Assembly: GCA_938039145.1 (NCBI GenBank)
Contig: CALHVG010000050.1
Span: 1-64,000, forward strand
Reading direction: 5' to 3'
DNA: 64,000 bases
DNA from: an uncultured Treponema sp.
GTDB taxonomy: Bacteria; Spirochaetota; Spirochaetia; Treponematales; Treponemataceae
Under the pieces are notes generated by a model. That model saw only the letters and a program-made list of their open reading frames with translations. It was not told where the DNA came from and searched no databases. The translations under genes and the position numbers were made by a program. Positions 1 through 8,444 of this stretch are shown piece after piece. Position 1 is the first letter of the stretch; every line of letters begins with the position of its first letter.

Positions 1-452
1 GCAGCCCTATACAGGAAAAGGATAAATTAAGGTTTGAGGCGATTCTGCCTACGGGAAAAATCGTCGAGAATTGGTATATAAACGATGTCAAGCAGAAATA
101 CGAGACCAATTCGGCAATGATCTACAAGGTAAAGGCATCCGACATCGCAGGCGGGAAACTCAAAATCGGCGTAGTTTTCAAAGATGCGGAAAAAGGGACT
201 GTAGAATTCGATCCTGCGAGTATAAAATGCAAGAACACGAATTCATATCCTTATACGGATGTTACAAGCGGCAGCCCTATACAGGAAAAGGATAAATTAA
301 GGTTTGAGGCGATTCTGCCTACGGGGAAAGTCGCCGAGAATTGGTATGTAAACGATGTCAAGCAGGAATACAATACCGATTCGACAATGTGGTACACGGT
401 AAAGGCATCTGACATCGTAGGCGGAAAGATTAAAATCGGCGTTGTTTTTAAA
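1..452 (+). repeat. Tandem 270-bp coding repeat (about 1.7 units visible)
   Basis: Base 1 and base 271 begin the same sequence. The first roughly 55 bases of the two units are identical, and the rest differ at scattered positions, several of which change the residue. The period of 270 bp is 90 codons, so unit gain or loss would keep the frame. Confidence 0.9.
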
Positions 453-455
453 TAG
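1..455 (+). CDS. C-terminal part of a tandem-repeat, probably surface, protein
   Basis: The gene enters from the left edge; the frame is open from base 3 to a TAG at 453-455. The visible 150 residues are one 90-residue repeat and most of a second. Each carries a core ending in an ENWY-(I/V)-NDVKQ motif, followed about 20 residues later by KASDI-x-GGK-(L/I)-KIGVVFK. The spacing and beta-rich composition resemble divergent InlB B-type or other immunoglobulin-like bacterial repeats of secreted proteins; this is a family impression, not a proven match. The N-terminus and any signal peptide lie outside the window. The function is unknown; surface exposure is an inference from the repeats. Confidence 0.75.
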   Translation, partial: SPIQEKDKLRFEAILPTGKIVENWYINDVKQKYETNSAMIYKVKASDIAGGKLKIGVVFKDAEKGTVEFDPASIKCKNTNSYPYTDVTSGSPIQEKDKLRFEAILPTGKVAENWYVNDVKQEYNTDSTMWYTVKASDIVGGKIKIGVVFK

Positions 456-522
456 ATTCGGGGGCTAACTTCGCTAGACAAATAAGGCTGCCAAAGTTAT
501 CCGTCAATTTTTAAGGAATGTT

Positions 523-556
523 TATTTTCAGCCGCAAAATGGCGCGGCTGAAAATA
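523..556 (+). terminator. Hairpin after the repeat-protein gene
   Basis: A perfect 13-bp stem (523-535 with 544-556, core TCAGCCGC/GCGGCTGA) closes an 8-nt loop 68 nt after the stop codon. There is no clear T-run after it, so it may be a 3'-end stabiliser or a weak terminator. Confidence 0.5.
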
Positions 557-562
557 CATTGC

Positions 563-612
563 AAGTTTGTTTATGCAAATTTGCGTATTATATGTGCGCT
601 TGTCGAGCACGA
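563..612 (+). promoter_or_regulatory. Hairpin / -10 / hairpin element, copy A
   Basis: A 7-bp hairpin (AAGTTTG 563-569 with CAAATTT 576-582, one G-T pair) is followed by a -10-like TATTAT (586-591) and a second small hairpin (GTGC 594-597 with GCAC 607-610). Two similar elements lie at 10184 and 13457, each about 90-105 nt before a start codon; here the gene starts at 683. A promoter with a structured leader is inferred. Confidence 0.45.
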
Positions 613-682
613 ATGCAGAAATTTGGCAATCTTCGCTTTTTGACAAAGGCTTGCGGTCGCCCAATTTCAAAGGAAGGAATCT

Positions 683-829
683 ATGAGTAATGATAAACCG
701 ATAAAACCGGCAGACAATCAGTCAAATATGCAAAATCCCAACAAGGGAACAGCCGGCACAAACCGCCAGTATGACCAAAACCAAGGTAATCGCGGTGGAC
801 AACTGAATCCCAACAGAAAAGGGAAATAA
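683..829 (+). CDS. Small Asn/Gln/Gly-rich protein (48 aa)
   Basis: A 48-residue reading frame with a strong ribosome binding site (AAGGAAGG from 670) 5 nt before ATG. The protein is hydrophilic and low in complexity: N, Q, G, K and P dominate, with the motifs NPNKGTAGTN and QLNPNRKGK. It has no hydrophobic segment and no cysteine. Short bacterial proteins with an NxNKGT-GTN plus GNRG-QLNPN layout exist and are uncharacterised; I recall this only as a general pattern. The good Shine-Dalgarno, the stand-alone position and the regulatory element upstream argue that it is a real gene. It may be an intrinsically disordered stress or nucleic-acid-binding protein, but nothing in the sequence establishes this. 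Confidence 0.6.
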   Translation: MSNDKPIKPADNQSNMQNPNKGTAGTNRQYDQNQGNRGGQLNPNRKGK

Positions 830-1158
830 TTTATAGCAAAGAAAAACGGAACTTAGTTCAATTTACATTGGTTGGCGCAAAAGTTGTTCGTAAGGTTGCT
901 GGTAGGCAGTTCCCTTTCCGATGCGATTTTTGCGCCGACTTTGTTTTACATTTTGCGTCGGAATCTCAGCACCGCGGATTTAATTCAATCCGAAAAAATA
1001 TCATTTCTTGCTTACGGGCAATTTTTATTCTTATACTAAAATCACAATCAATCCGCCAGTTCTTAAATTCCCAAAATTCGCTTTTCCACATTTGTCATAT
1101 CCGTCTTGTTTCCATGTCGCCGGTTTTATGCTACAATATTTTCTGCATAGGAGAAAAC
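830..1158 (+). promoter_or_regulatory. Leader and promoter region of the rhamnose operon
   Basis: No gene is seen in these 329 bases. Near the right end there is an extended -10 (TG at 1129-1130, then TACAAT at 1132-1137), with a weak TTGTTT (1106-1111) 20 nt further up. Transcription would start near 1144, leaving a leader of about 15 nt that contains the AGGAGA ribosome binding site of rfbA. Confidence 0.5.
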
Positions 1159-2028
1159 ATGAAAGGCATTATTCTTGCCGGAGGCTCCGGCACTCGGCTT
1201 TATCCTATCACTAAGGCGGTTTCCAAACAGATTCTTCCGCTTTATGACAAGCCCATGATTTACTATCCTCTTAGCGTCCTTATGCTGGCTGGAATCAGGG
1301 AGATTCTGATTATTTCCACGCCCCGCGACATCGGCTGTTTCAAGGAACTTTTTGGCGACGGAAAATGGCTCGGCATGGAGTTTTCCTACGCCGTTCAGGA
1401 AAGTCCTCGGGGGCTTGCCGATGCTTTCATTGTCGGAAAGGATTTTATCAAGGACGATGATGTGGCTCTCGTTCTCGGCGACAATATTTTTTACGGTCAG
1501 AGTTTCACTTCCACGCTGAAAAATGCTGCCGAAAAAGTCCGTGCGCAAAAGGGGGCGGTGATTTTCGGCTACTATGTCGCAGAACCGAGTGCATATGGGG
1601 TCGTCCAGTTTGATTCCGAGGGGAATGTGCTTGGAATCGAAGAAAAACCTGCCAATCCCAAGTCGAACTACGCCGTCCCGGGTCTTTATTTTTACGACAA
1701 TTCCGTTGTGCAAATCGCTTCTGCCGTAAAGCCCAGTGCCAGGGGCGAGATAGAAATCACCGCCGTGAACAATGAGTACCTTTCCAGGGGGCAGTTGAAG
1801 GTCGAGCTTTTGGGGCGCGGCATGGCGTGGCTTGACACAGGAACTTACGACGGTCTTCTTGAAGCGTCCAATTTCATTGCAACAATCGAAAAACGCCAGG
1901 GGCTGTACGTCAGTTGCATCGAGGAAATCGCATACAAAAACGGCTGGCTTTCCAAAAAAGAACTTTTGGATTTGGCGGCGGGCTACAAAACCGATTACGG
2001 ACGTTATTTGAGGTTTGTCGCCGAATAG
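1159..2028 (+). CDS. rfbA: Glucose-1-phosphate thymidylyltransferase
   Basis: This enzyme couples dTTP and glucose-1-phosphate to give dTDP-glucose, the first step of dTDP-L-rhamnose synthesis in the cytoplasm. The 289-residue product has the normal length. It opens with the nucleotide-binding signature GIILAGGSGTRLYP (residues 3-16), followed by KQILPLYDKPM; further family motifs are LGDNIFYG, GVVQFD and the EEKP block. The frame is open upstream to 868, but the start is placed at 1159 because AGGAGA lies 4 nt before it and the signature begins right after it. It leads the four-gene set rfbA-rfbC-rfbB-rfbD. The rhamnose probably decorates a surface glycoconjugate, as treponemes lack classical LPS; the acceptor is not visible here. 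Confidence 0.95.
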   Translation: MKGIILAGGSGTRLYPITKAVSKQILPLYDKPMIYYPLSVLMLAGIREILIISTPRDIGCFKELFGDGKWLGMEFSYAVQESPRGLADAFIVGKDFIKDDDVALVLGDNIFYGQSFTSTLKNAAEKVRAQKGAVIFGYYVAEPSAYGVVQFDSEGNVLGIEEKPANPKSNYAVPGLYFYDNSVVQIASAVKPSARGEIEITAVNNEYLSRGQLKVELLGRGMAWLDTGTYDGLLEASNFIATIEKRQGLYVSCIEEIAYKNGWLSKKELLDLAAGYKTDYGRYLRFVAE

Positions 2029-2063
2029 TTCCAATCGAAATATAAGAAAATTTTAAGGGCGGC

Positions 2064-2091
2064 TTTTTATCTGCCTTGCGGCAGATAAAAA
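2064..2091. repeat. Perfect 12-bp inverted repeat between rfbA and rfbC
   Basis: TTTTTATCTGCC (2064-2075) and its complement (2080-2091) enclose a TTGC loop. The arms end in A and T runs, so the structure could act as an attenuator or terminator on either strand. It sits next to a G+C-rich interspersed repeat at 2104-2161. Confidence 0.6.
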
Positions 2092-2103
2092 ACAGGCTTT
2101 TCG

Positions 2104-2161
2104 GGGTTCCGCTAACCGCTCATTCCTGCGCTTCGCTCCGGAACGGCTTCGCCGCCCCTAC
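2104..2161 (-). repeat. G+C-rich interspersed repeat, copy 1
   Basis: On the minus strand this reads GGGGCGGCGAAGC, then GCGAAGCGCAGG, then GAGCGGTTAGCGGAACCCC. The same blocks in the same order occur at 4900-4985, 44967-45073 and (inverted) 52272-52370. All copies are intergenic. Confidence 0.55.
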
Positions 2162-2203
2162 AATCCTTGCCGCATTTTGCGCAGATTATTATGGAGTTTA
2201 AAA

Positions 2204-2794
2204 ATGGCGTTTGAGTTTAAAAAACTTGAGATAGAAGGACTTTGGGAAATCCAACCGAAAATCTTTGGGGACAGCCGGGGATATTTTTTCGAATCCTACA
2301 GCGAAAAGGATTTTTTTGATGCAGGGCTTTGCATGCGCTTTGTGCAGGATAATCAGTCCCGCTCGTCAAAATATGTATTGCGTGGGCTTCATTTTCAGAA
2401 AAATCATCCGCAAGGAAAACTTGTCCGTGCGCTGGAAGGCAAAGTTTTTGACGTTGCCGTTGATATTCGTCTTGGAAGTCCTACTTTCGGGAAACACCAC
2501 GGGCTTGTCCTTGATAGCGAAAAACAGAATATGTTCTACATTCCTGAGGGTTTTGCCCACGGATTCTGCGTTCTTTCTGATACGGCGACTTTTGCCTACA
2601 AATGCACGGATTTCTATCATCCGGAAGATGAAGGCGGCATCATGTGGAACGATTCTGTCATAGGAATCGACTGGGAAAGCGTCCTTCCCGGAATAGCGGA
2701 AAATGCGCTTTTAAGCGAAAAAGACAAGAATCATCCTGCGTTCAGCCTTGATAAAAAATATTTTGACCTGAACGCAAAATGGATAGGAAACTGA
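2204..2794 (+). CDS. rfbC: dTDP-4-dehydrorhamnose 3,5-epimerase
   Basis: This enzyme epimerises C3 and C5 of dTDP-4-keto-6-deoxyglucose, the third step toward dTDP-L-rhamnose. The 196-residue cupin-fold protein shows the family blocks GDSRGYFFESY (early), QDNQSRSS, LRGLHFQ with the active-site histidine, GKLVRALEGKVFDVAVD and IPEGFAHGF. The frame extends nine codons upstream to a TTG, but the ATG at 2204 has GGAG at a good distance and the protein starts MAFEFKKLEIEGL, as is usual. It is separated from rfbA by 175 bases holding an inverted repeat and a G+C-rich repeat, so the two genes may not always be expressed equally. The next gene follows within 24 bases. Confidence 0.94.
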   Translation: MAFEFKKLEIEGLWEIQPKIFGDSRGYFFESYSEKDFFDAGLCMRFVQDNQSRSSKYVLRGLHFQKNHPQGKLVRALEGKVFDVAVDIRLGSPTFGKHHGLVLDSEKQNMFYIPEGFAHGFCVLSDTATFAYKCTDFYHPEDEGGIMWNDSVIGIDWESVLPGIAENALLSEKDKNHPAFSLDKKYFDLNAKWIGN

Positions 2795-2817
2795 CTTTTG
2801 CGGATTTTGGAGAAATT

Positions 2818-3966
2818 ATGGTAAACAGAAAACTTAGCAACATTTTAGTTACCGGCGGCGCGGGCTTCATCGGATGCAACTTCATTCACTATCTTTTTGG
2901 CGAGTCCACCGCCGGCGGAAAAGCGTTCACGGATTCCGGGTTTGAAGGGCGAATCGTGAACGTCGATTGTCTTACTTATGCCGGAAATGCGGAATCCTTG
3001 GCGGATATCGAAAAAAAATACGGGGAATCTTCTACTTCGGGAAAAGAAAGGCGATATTTTTTCGAGAAAGTTGACATATGCGAGCGTGCGGAAATCGAAC
3101 GCATAATGAGGCAATACGACATAGACACTGTGATTCATTTTGCGGCGGAAAGCCATGTTGACCGTTCGATTTTGGGACCGGAAACTTTCATGAAAACAAA
3201 CGTGATGGGAACATTCACTTTGCTTGACGTTGCAAGGGAGTTCTGGAAAAAAGAAGACGGCTATATGCGTGATGACGTGCTTTTCCATCACATTTCCACC
3301 GATGAGGTTTACGGTTCTTTGGGCGAAACCGGATATTTTCTTGAGACCACGCCTTACGACCCTAGGAGTCCGTATTCTTCTTCCAAGGCAAGTTCCGATC
3401 ACATTGCGATGGCGTATTTTCACACTTATGGGCTTCCTGTAACGCTGAGCAATTGCACGAACAATTACGGGCCTTTCCAGTTTCCTGAAAAACTTCTTCC
3501 GCTTATGATTTCCAACATAAAGGACGGAAAAAATCTTCCTGTCTACGGAGACGGCAAGAACATCCGCGACTGGATTTATGTGGAAGACCATAATCGCGGG
3601 GTTTGGCAGATTGTAAAAAATTCTCCGTCCGGGGAGAAATGGAATCTTGGCGGAGAAAATGAATGGGAGAATATCAAGCTTTTGAACACAGTCATTGACC
3701 TTACCGCAAAAGAGCTTGGAAAAAATCCTGACGAGGTAAAAAAGACAATCACCTACGTAAAAGACCGTCCCGGACACGACAGACGTTATGCAATCGACTG
3801 CACCAAGGCAAAAACAAAATTGGGCTGGGAGCGCAAGATGACATTCGAACAGGGGCTTTCAAGCACAATCAAGTGGTATTTGGAACACGGCGACTGGATA
3901 AGCCACATTCAAAGCGGTTCTTATAAGGACTGGATTAATAGAAACTACACGGAGCAGGGAAGATAA
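2818..3966 (+). CDS. rfbB: dTDP-glucose 4,6-dehydratase
   Basis: This NAD-dependent short-chain dehydrogenase-type enzyme converts dTDP-glucose to dTDP-4-keto-6-deoxyglucose. The 382-residue product has the Rossmann motif TGGAGFIG near the N-terminus, the catalytic segment STDEVYGSLGE, the active-site YSSSKAS (Tyr and Lys) and the NCTNNYGPFQFPEKL substrate block. The frame is open to an ATG at 2779 inside rfbC; I chose 2818 because GGAGA lies just upstream and the Rossmann motif follows at the usual distance. It ends one base before the next start, so rfbB and rfbD are co-translated. The protein is slightly longer than many RmlB proteins owing to insertions around residues 20-30 and 50-60. 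Confidence 0.95.
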   Translation: MVNRKLSNILVTGGAGFIGCNFIHYLFGESTAGGKAFTDSGFEGRIVNVDCLTYAGNAESLADIEKKYGESSTSGKERRYFFEKVDICERAEIERIMRQYDIDTVIHFAAESHVDRSILGPETFMKTNVMGTFTLLDVAREFWKKEDGYMRDDVLFHHISTDEVYGSLGETGYFLETTPYDPRSPYSSSKASSDHIAMAYFHTYGLPVTLSNCTNNYGPFQFPEKLLPLMISNIKDGKNLPVYGDGKNIRDWIYVEDHNRGVWQIVKNSPSGEKWNLGGENEWENIKLLNTVIDLTAKELGKNPDEVKKTITYVKDRPGHDRRYAIDCTKAKTKLGWERKMTFEQGLSSTIKWYLEHGDWISHIQSGSYKDWINRNYTEQGR

Positions 3967-3967
3967 T

Positions 3968-4858
3968 ATGGTCTGGCTTGTTGGTTGCAAAGGAATGTTG
4001 GGAAGCGAGATTTCCCGTCAGTTTAATGAAAACGGAATTGATTTTTTGGGAACGGATTTGGACGTGGATTTCACGGACAAAAAATCCGTCAGCAGTTTTG
4101 TCGCCGGAAAAAAAATTGATTTTATCGTAAATTGTGCGGCATACACGGCGGTTGACAAGGCGGAAAGCGACGCTGCGCTGTGCGAAAAGCTGAATGTAAG
4201 CGGACCGGAAAATCTTTCTTCCGTAGCAAAAAAAATCGGGGCGACATTGATTCATATTTCCACGGACTATGTTTTTGACGGGAACGGAACCGCGCCCTAT
4301 ACGGAAGATACGCCGGTTTCTCCGATTGGAGTTTACGGAAAGACAAAGGCAGCCGGCGAAAATGCAATAACTTCGAATGCCCAAAACTATTACATAATCA
4401 GGACGGCTTGGCTTTACGGCTGGGCTGGGAAAAATTTTGTCTACACCATGATTAGGGCGATGAACAGCCGCGATTCGGTAAAGGTTGTGAACGACCAGTT
4501 TGGAAGCCCGACATTCGCCGGCGACCTTGCTGCGGTTATCGTGAAGATAATCAAAAATGCCGGAAGAATTCCATACGGCACATATCATTTTACAGACAAG
4601 GGAGAGATTTCTTGGTGGGATTTTGCGAACGAAATAAAAACTTTGGGAACAAAAGCTGGCTGGATTTCAAACAAAAACTGTGCTGTAAATCCATGCTCCA
4701 CGGAAGAATATCCTACGCCGGCAAAACGGCCGGCTTATTCTGTTTTGAGCAAGGTAAAAATCCAAGATGCGCTTGGCGAAGAAATTCCCGGGTGGAAAGA
4801 AAGTCTTGAAAAGTTTTTAAGTTCGCCTTTTTTTGACAAAACAAGAATCGAAGCCTAA
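3968..4858 (+). CDS. rfbD: dTDP-4-dehydrorhamnose reductase
   Basis: This NAD(P)H-dependent reductase makes dTDP-L-rhamnose in the last step of the pathway. The 296-residue protein starts MVWLVGCKGMLG, a normal RmlD nucleotide-binding loop. It carries NCAAYTAVDKAE, HISTDYVFDG, the YGKTKAAGE catalytic tyrosine-lysine motif and RTAWLYG. The start codon lies one base after the rfbB stop, with GGAGCAGGGA upstream. It completes the four-enzyme set needed to turn glucose-1-phosphate into dTDP-L-rhamnose. No glycosyltransferase lies directly downstream; the next gene is on the other strand. Confidence 0.95.
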   Translation: MVWLVGCKGMLGSEISRQFNENGIDFLGTDLDVDFTDKKSVSSFVAGKKIDFIVNCAAYTAVDKAESDAALCEKLNVSGPENLSSVAKKIGATLIHISTDYVFDGNGTAPYTEDTPVSPIGVYGKTKAAGENAITSNAQNYYIIRTAWLYGWAGKNFVYTMIRAMNSRDSVKVVNDQFGSPTFAGDLAAVIVKIIKNAGRIPYGTYHFTDKGEISWWDFANEIKTLGTKAGWISNKNCAVNPCSTEEYPTPAKRPAYSVLSKVKIQDALGEEIPGWKESLEKFLSSPFFDKTRIEA

Positions 4859-4899
4859 TTTTCAGGGAGCGGAGATTTTTTGTTCACGGATTTTTACGG

Positions 4900-4985
4900 C
4901 GCCGGCATGGAGCAGTTTTGCGAAGCAAAAGGCAAGCGAAGCGCAGACCGAGCCTCTGGCGGGCTGCGGAACGCCGGTAGGTGCA
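4900..4985 (+). repeat. G+C-rich interspersed repeat, copy 2
   Basis: The blocks GCGAAGC, GCAAGCGAAGCGCAG, GAGC and GGGCTGCGGAACGCC follow one another between two convergent genes. The arrangement matches the repeats at 2104, 44967 and 52272, though this copy is the most diverged. Confidence 0.4.
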
Positions 4986-4997
4986 GAGACCGCCTGA

Positions 4998-6377
4998 CTA
5001 TTTTTTTCTTCCCAAAAATAAAAGTCTTGCCAGCATTAAAAGCCCTCGAAGGCAAAGTTCTACGGTCATTGCAATCCAAATGCCTTCCAGGGCAAACCTT
5101 TTTACTAGCAGGAACGAAAGCCCCAGCCGGACTATCCAAAGGCTGATGAGGTTCAGGATGCTTGGGACGAGGGTGTCGTTTTGTCCTCTGAGCGCGCCGG
5201 TTGCTACGATTGCGGCTCCGAACAGCGGCTCGGCAAAAAGTTCTATGCGGAGTATTTTTGTGGCAAGTTGCCGGATTTCTTGAATCGGAGTCAAGAATCT
5301 GAACACAAAAGGGCAGACGATGTACATGATTATGCTCATGACTGCCATTATCAACATTCCTGTAAAAACTGTAATCCATGAAAAGCTTTTTGCAAGGTCA
5401 TTTCGTTTTGCGCCTACGCTCTGTCCTGTGAGTGTTGTTGCCGCCTCTGCGATTCCGTAGCCGGGCATGTAGCAGAGGGCTTCCGCCGTTATTGCGAATG
5501 AATTTGCCGAAAGGGCGACAGCTCCAAGGGGGGCGGTGATTTTTGTTATGACTACAAGCGCACCTGTGACGGCTACGCTTTCTACGGCGATTGGGAATGC
5601 CAGTTTTATTGCATTTCGGTTTATTTCCGCTCCCGATTCACCTTTGTCCATCGTCTTTTTGGGGCATCTTCCGTGTGTTATTCCAAGATATTCGGATTTT
5701 TCCAGCGTGAAGAACGTCATCAGCAATGCAATCACAAGAGCGCTTGCGCCTGTTCCTAGGGCGGCTCCCATAACGCCAAGGCAGAGGACTTTTATGAAAA
5801 GGATGTTGAACAGGGCGTCCAAAATGCATAGAAGCGAGTTCAGTATGCTTGGAAGTTTCATGTTTCCGCTGCATTGAAGCATTCCGCCCATAAGATATAT
5901 TATTTGATAAAGCGGAGTTGAAGCGGCTAGAATCAGAAAATATGTCGATGCATTTCTCAGAATCCGTTCTTCGCCTCCTAGAATCTTTGGAAGGATTCCG
6001 CTTATTGAAAGCCCCAAAAGCCCCAAAAGTACAGAAAACACAAGGCATGAGGCAATGGACTTCATAAGAATCCGTTTTGCTTTTTCCTGATTTCCTTCTC
6101 CGACGGCGTGCGCCACCTGAACTGTGAATCCAATGGAAAGAGAATGAACAAGGGAACTTAAAACCCATGTGGAAGATGCTACAAGTCCTATAGAAGCGGA
6201 AGCGGCGGCTCCAAGCCCACCGACCATTGCGGCATCGATGTATTGCATCGCCACTGAAGAAATTTGTGCGATTATTCCGGGAACGCTCAATTTCCATACG
6301 AAACGCAATTTTTGAGCCGTGGAAAGCGTAGGATTTTTTGACAGCAGTTTATATAAGTCAAAGTTTTTTGAAGCCAT
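4998..6377 (-). CDS. MATE-family multidrug/sodium antiporter
   Basis: A 459-residue inner-membrane protein with about twelve hydrophobic segments and the two-fold internal layout of MatE transporters. It has an N-terminal block (KLSVPGIIAQ, then DAAMVGGLG) and the inter-repeat YMPGYGIAEAATTLTGQSVG signature near two thirds of the length. Such proteins export cationic drugs or metabolites in exchange for Na+ or H+; the substrate cannot be read from sequence. The start codon has no ribosome binding site. Instead a -10-like TAATAT ends 6 nt before the ATG, as at several other genes here. It is convergent with rfbD, with a repeat between them. Confidence 0.9.
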   Translation of the reverse strand: MASKNFDLYKLLSKNPTLSTAQKLRFVWKLSVPGIIAQISSVAMQYIDAAMVGGLGAAASASIGLVASSTWVLSSLVHSLSIGFTVQVAHAVGEGNQEKAKRILMKSIASCLVFSVLLGLLGLSISGILPKILGGEERILRNASTYFLILAASTPLYQIIYLMGGMLQCSGNMKLPSILNSLLCILDALFNILFIKVLCLGVMGAALGTGASALVIALLMTFFTLEKSEYLGITHGRCPKKTMDKGESGAEINRNAIKLAFPIAVESVAVTGALVVITKITAPLGAVALSANSFAITAEALCYMPGYGIAEAATTLTGQSVGAKRNDLAKSFSWITVFTGMLIMAVMSIIMYIVCPFVFRFLTPIQEIRQLATKILRIELFAEPLFGAAIVATGALRGQNDTLVPSILNLISLWIVRLGLSFLLVKRFALEGIWIAMTVELCLRGLLMLARLLFLGRKK

Positions 6378-6690
6378 CGGCTCATATTAGTGTAAAAAAA
6401 ACAAAACTAATAGTGGCAGAACAGGTTTGCAAAACGAACTTTGCAGAAATCAGATTTGACTTTGCAACCGCTTTTTATCTTCTGAGTTTCTGATTTTTGT
6501 TTTTGTGCGGTTGATGAATTAAAAATTGCGCCGACTTTTATAAACGCCGAAAATAACCGACTTTCCGCCGGATTTTATTAAAATTTTCCGCAAGTTTTTG
6601 ATTAATCGCTTTTAAAAAGTCAAGGAACAAAACGGAAATGTAGGATATAATTTCAAACGTTCAAAAAATGCATTCGGAAAGGGGAATCGT
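6378..6690. promoter_or_regulatory. Divergent promoter region, MATE / PAP2
   Basis: No gene is seen in these 313 A+T-rich bases. On the minus strand TAATAT (6384-6389) ends 6 nt before the MATE start. On the plus strand TATAAT (6646-6651) precedes the PAP2 gene, without a convincing -35. A weak hairpin (around 6425-6442) resembles the upstream arm of the elements at 563 and 10184. Confidence 0.4.
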
Positions 6691-7632
6691 ATGGACTATT
6701 TGTATGCTTTGCAGTCGCTCAGGGAGGTAGCTCCCGGATTTATAAACTACGTGTTTTTGTTCGTTTCGGAAATCATGGTGAAAATTCTTCCGGTTTTTGC
6801 AGGGATAATTTATTGGTCTGTGAACAAGCGGGAGGGGGCGGCGATTCTTTTGGGTTATTTTTCGGCGGATTCAGTGAACCAGCTTATAAAAAACACTGCT
6901 TGCATCTACAGACCGTGGATTTTGGATAAAAGGCTTTACGTTGATGCCGCCGCAAAAAATGGTGCTACGGGTTATTCATTTCCCAGCGGACACACAACGA
7001 TTGCCGCTGCATTTTTCGGCGGATTTGCGCTCTTCTTAAAAAAAACTTGGACGACAGTTGTTTTTGTGCTGCTGATTCTGCTTGTGGCTTTTTCGCGGAA
7101 CTGGCTTGGTGCGCACTCGTTTTTGGATGTCGGCGCGGCAATTTTGCATACCGGACTTATGCTTTTTGTTACAAGGCTTATCGCCCGCTTTCTTGAAAAA
7201 AGACCATCGTTCGACAGTTTTGTTGCCGCTTCGGGAATTATAATTTCCACCGCTTGCCTTATTTATCTTTCGCTTAAGCCGTATCCTCTTGACTATGCGG
7301 AAGACGGAAGCCTTCTTGCCGACCCGTATAAAATGCTCACCGATTGTTATACCGCCGCAGGACTTATGATTGGCGGACTTTTGGGCTGGCGGCTTGAGCG
7401 GCATTTTATCGGATTTGAAATCCCTGTGAAAAAGTCCGTGAAAATTTTGCGTTCCGTGTTCGGTTCGCTTTCTTTTGTGATTCTGTTTTTGCTTTTGGGA
7501 AAACTTTTCGCTTTTATGGGAGAGCATTGGCAGCATTTTGCAAAATATTTTACGCTTATATTCTGGGCTATGTTCGTTTATCCGCTTTTGTTTTCGCTTG
7601 CTGAACGAAGCCGAAATCCGTCAAAAAAATGA
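6691..7632 (+). CDS. PAP2-superfamily membrane phosphatase
   Basis: A 313-residue integral membrane protein with the complete type-2 phosphatidic acid phosphatase signature: K67-x6-RP (R74-P75), PSGH (98-101) and SR-x5-H-x3-D (R136, H142, D146). The active site faces the periplasm in this family, and substrates include phosphatidate, undecaprenyl pyrophosphate and similar lipid phosphates. At least seven hydrophobic helices are visible, including C-terminal ones beyond the catalytic domain, so it is larger than a minimal PAP2 protein. The ribosome binding site is GGAAAGGGG. Undecaprenyl pyrophosphate recycling is plausible but unproven. Confidence 0.88.
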   Translation: MDYLYALQSLREVAPGFINYVFLFVSEIMVKILPVFAGIIYWSVNKREGAAILLGYFSADSVNQLIKNTACIYRPWILDKRLYVDAAAKNGATGYSFPSGHTTIAAAFFGGFALFLKKTWTTVVFVLLILLVAFSRNWLGAHSFLDVGAAILHTGLMLFVTRLIARFLEKRPSFDSFVAASGIIISTACLIYLSLKPYPLDYAEDGSLLADPYKMLTDCYTAAGLMIGGLLGWRLERHFIGFEIPVKKSVKILRSVFGSLSFVILFLLLGKLFAFMGEHWQHFAKYFTLIFWAMFVYPLLFSLAERSRNPSKK

Positions 7633-7778
7633 TTTTAAATCGGAACCGGACTTCCAGACGATTTTTCTCGGAATTTCGCAAATAAAATCTTGGGCAAAAT
7701 ATAACTATATTTTTACTATCTAAATCCGGCTTTCAATGATAAAATTAATTAACGAACGGATGTCAAAAGAGGTTTGTT

Positions 7779-8444
7779 ATGTCTTTACATGAAGCCATGA
7801 GAGAACGTCATACTGTAAGAAAATATACCGATATACCGCTTTCCGATGTCCTTGAAAATCGGCTGATTGAAAGGGTCGAGGAGAATAACGCCCGCTTTAA
7901 TTTGCATATAAAATTAATAGAAAACAATAGAATCGTGCTTCCTTTTTTTGCAAGGATTTTTATTTCCAGAGGAATGCGGAATTTCTTTTTGCTTTCCGGA
8001 AAAGACAGTCCGGCTCTTGAGGAAAATCTTGGATATGCGGGAGCGGATTTGATGCTGTATTCCCAAACGCTGGGGCTGAACACTTGGTGGATTGGCGGAA
8101 CTTACAAACGGAAAATATGCGAAAAACTTGCGCCCGCAGGAGATAAAATTATCGGCATAATTGCGGTGGGGTATGGCAGAACGGAAGGAAAGCCGCATAA
8201 GTCAAAAACGCAGGAACAGGTTTCTTTTTACAACGGAAAAGAACCCGAATGGTTCCGGCGTGGAGTGGAAGCGGCTCTTCTTGCGCCGACGGCAATGAAC
8301 AAGCAGGCATTTTTCATAAAAGGCGAAGGAAATCAGGTTTCAATTATTTCAAAAGGCGGAATTTATCAATTTGCGGATTTGGGGCTTGTAAAATATCATT
8401 TTTCATTGGGCGCAGGAAACGAAAATTTCGTCTGGAAATGCTAG
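7779..8444 (+). CDS. Nitroreductase-family protein
   Basis: A 221-residue cytoplasmic protein resembling the putative nitroreductase group in which two half-domains bind FMN. It begins with the family start LHEAMRERHTVRKY, has a central GYAGADLMLYSQTLGLNTWWIGG block and a C-terminal EAALLAPTAMNKQ segment. It would reduce nitro compounds, quinones or flavins with NAD(P)H; the physiological substrate is unknown. The ribosome binding site is AGAGG. It stands alone, downstream of the PAP2 gene and separated from it by 146 A+T-rich bases. A second, unrelated-length nitroreductase lies at 60988. Confidence 0.85.
   Translation: MSLHEAMRERHTVRKYTDIPLSDVLENRLIERVEENNARFNLHIKLIENNRIVLPFFARIFISRGMRNFFLLSGKDSPALEENLGYAGADLMLYSQTLGLNTWWIGGTYKRKICEKLAPAGDKIIGIIAVGYGRTEGKPHKSKTQEQVSFYNGKEPEWFRRGVEAALLAPTAMNKQAFFIKGEGNQVSIISKGGIYQFADLGLVKYHFSLGAGNENFVWKC

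Noticed and set aside
2779..2817. Upstream ATG for rfbB overlapping rfbC
   Set aside because: It adds 13 residues before the Rossmann fold and has no ribosome binding site; the ATG at 2818 has one.
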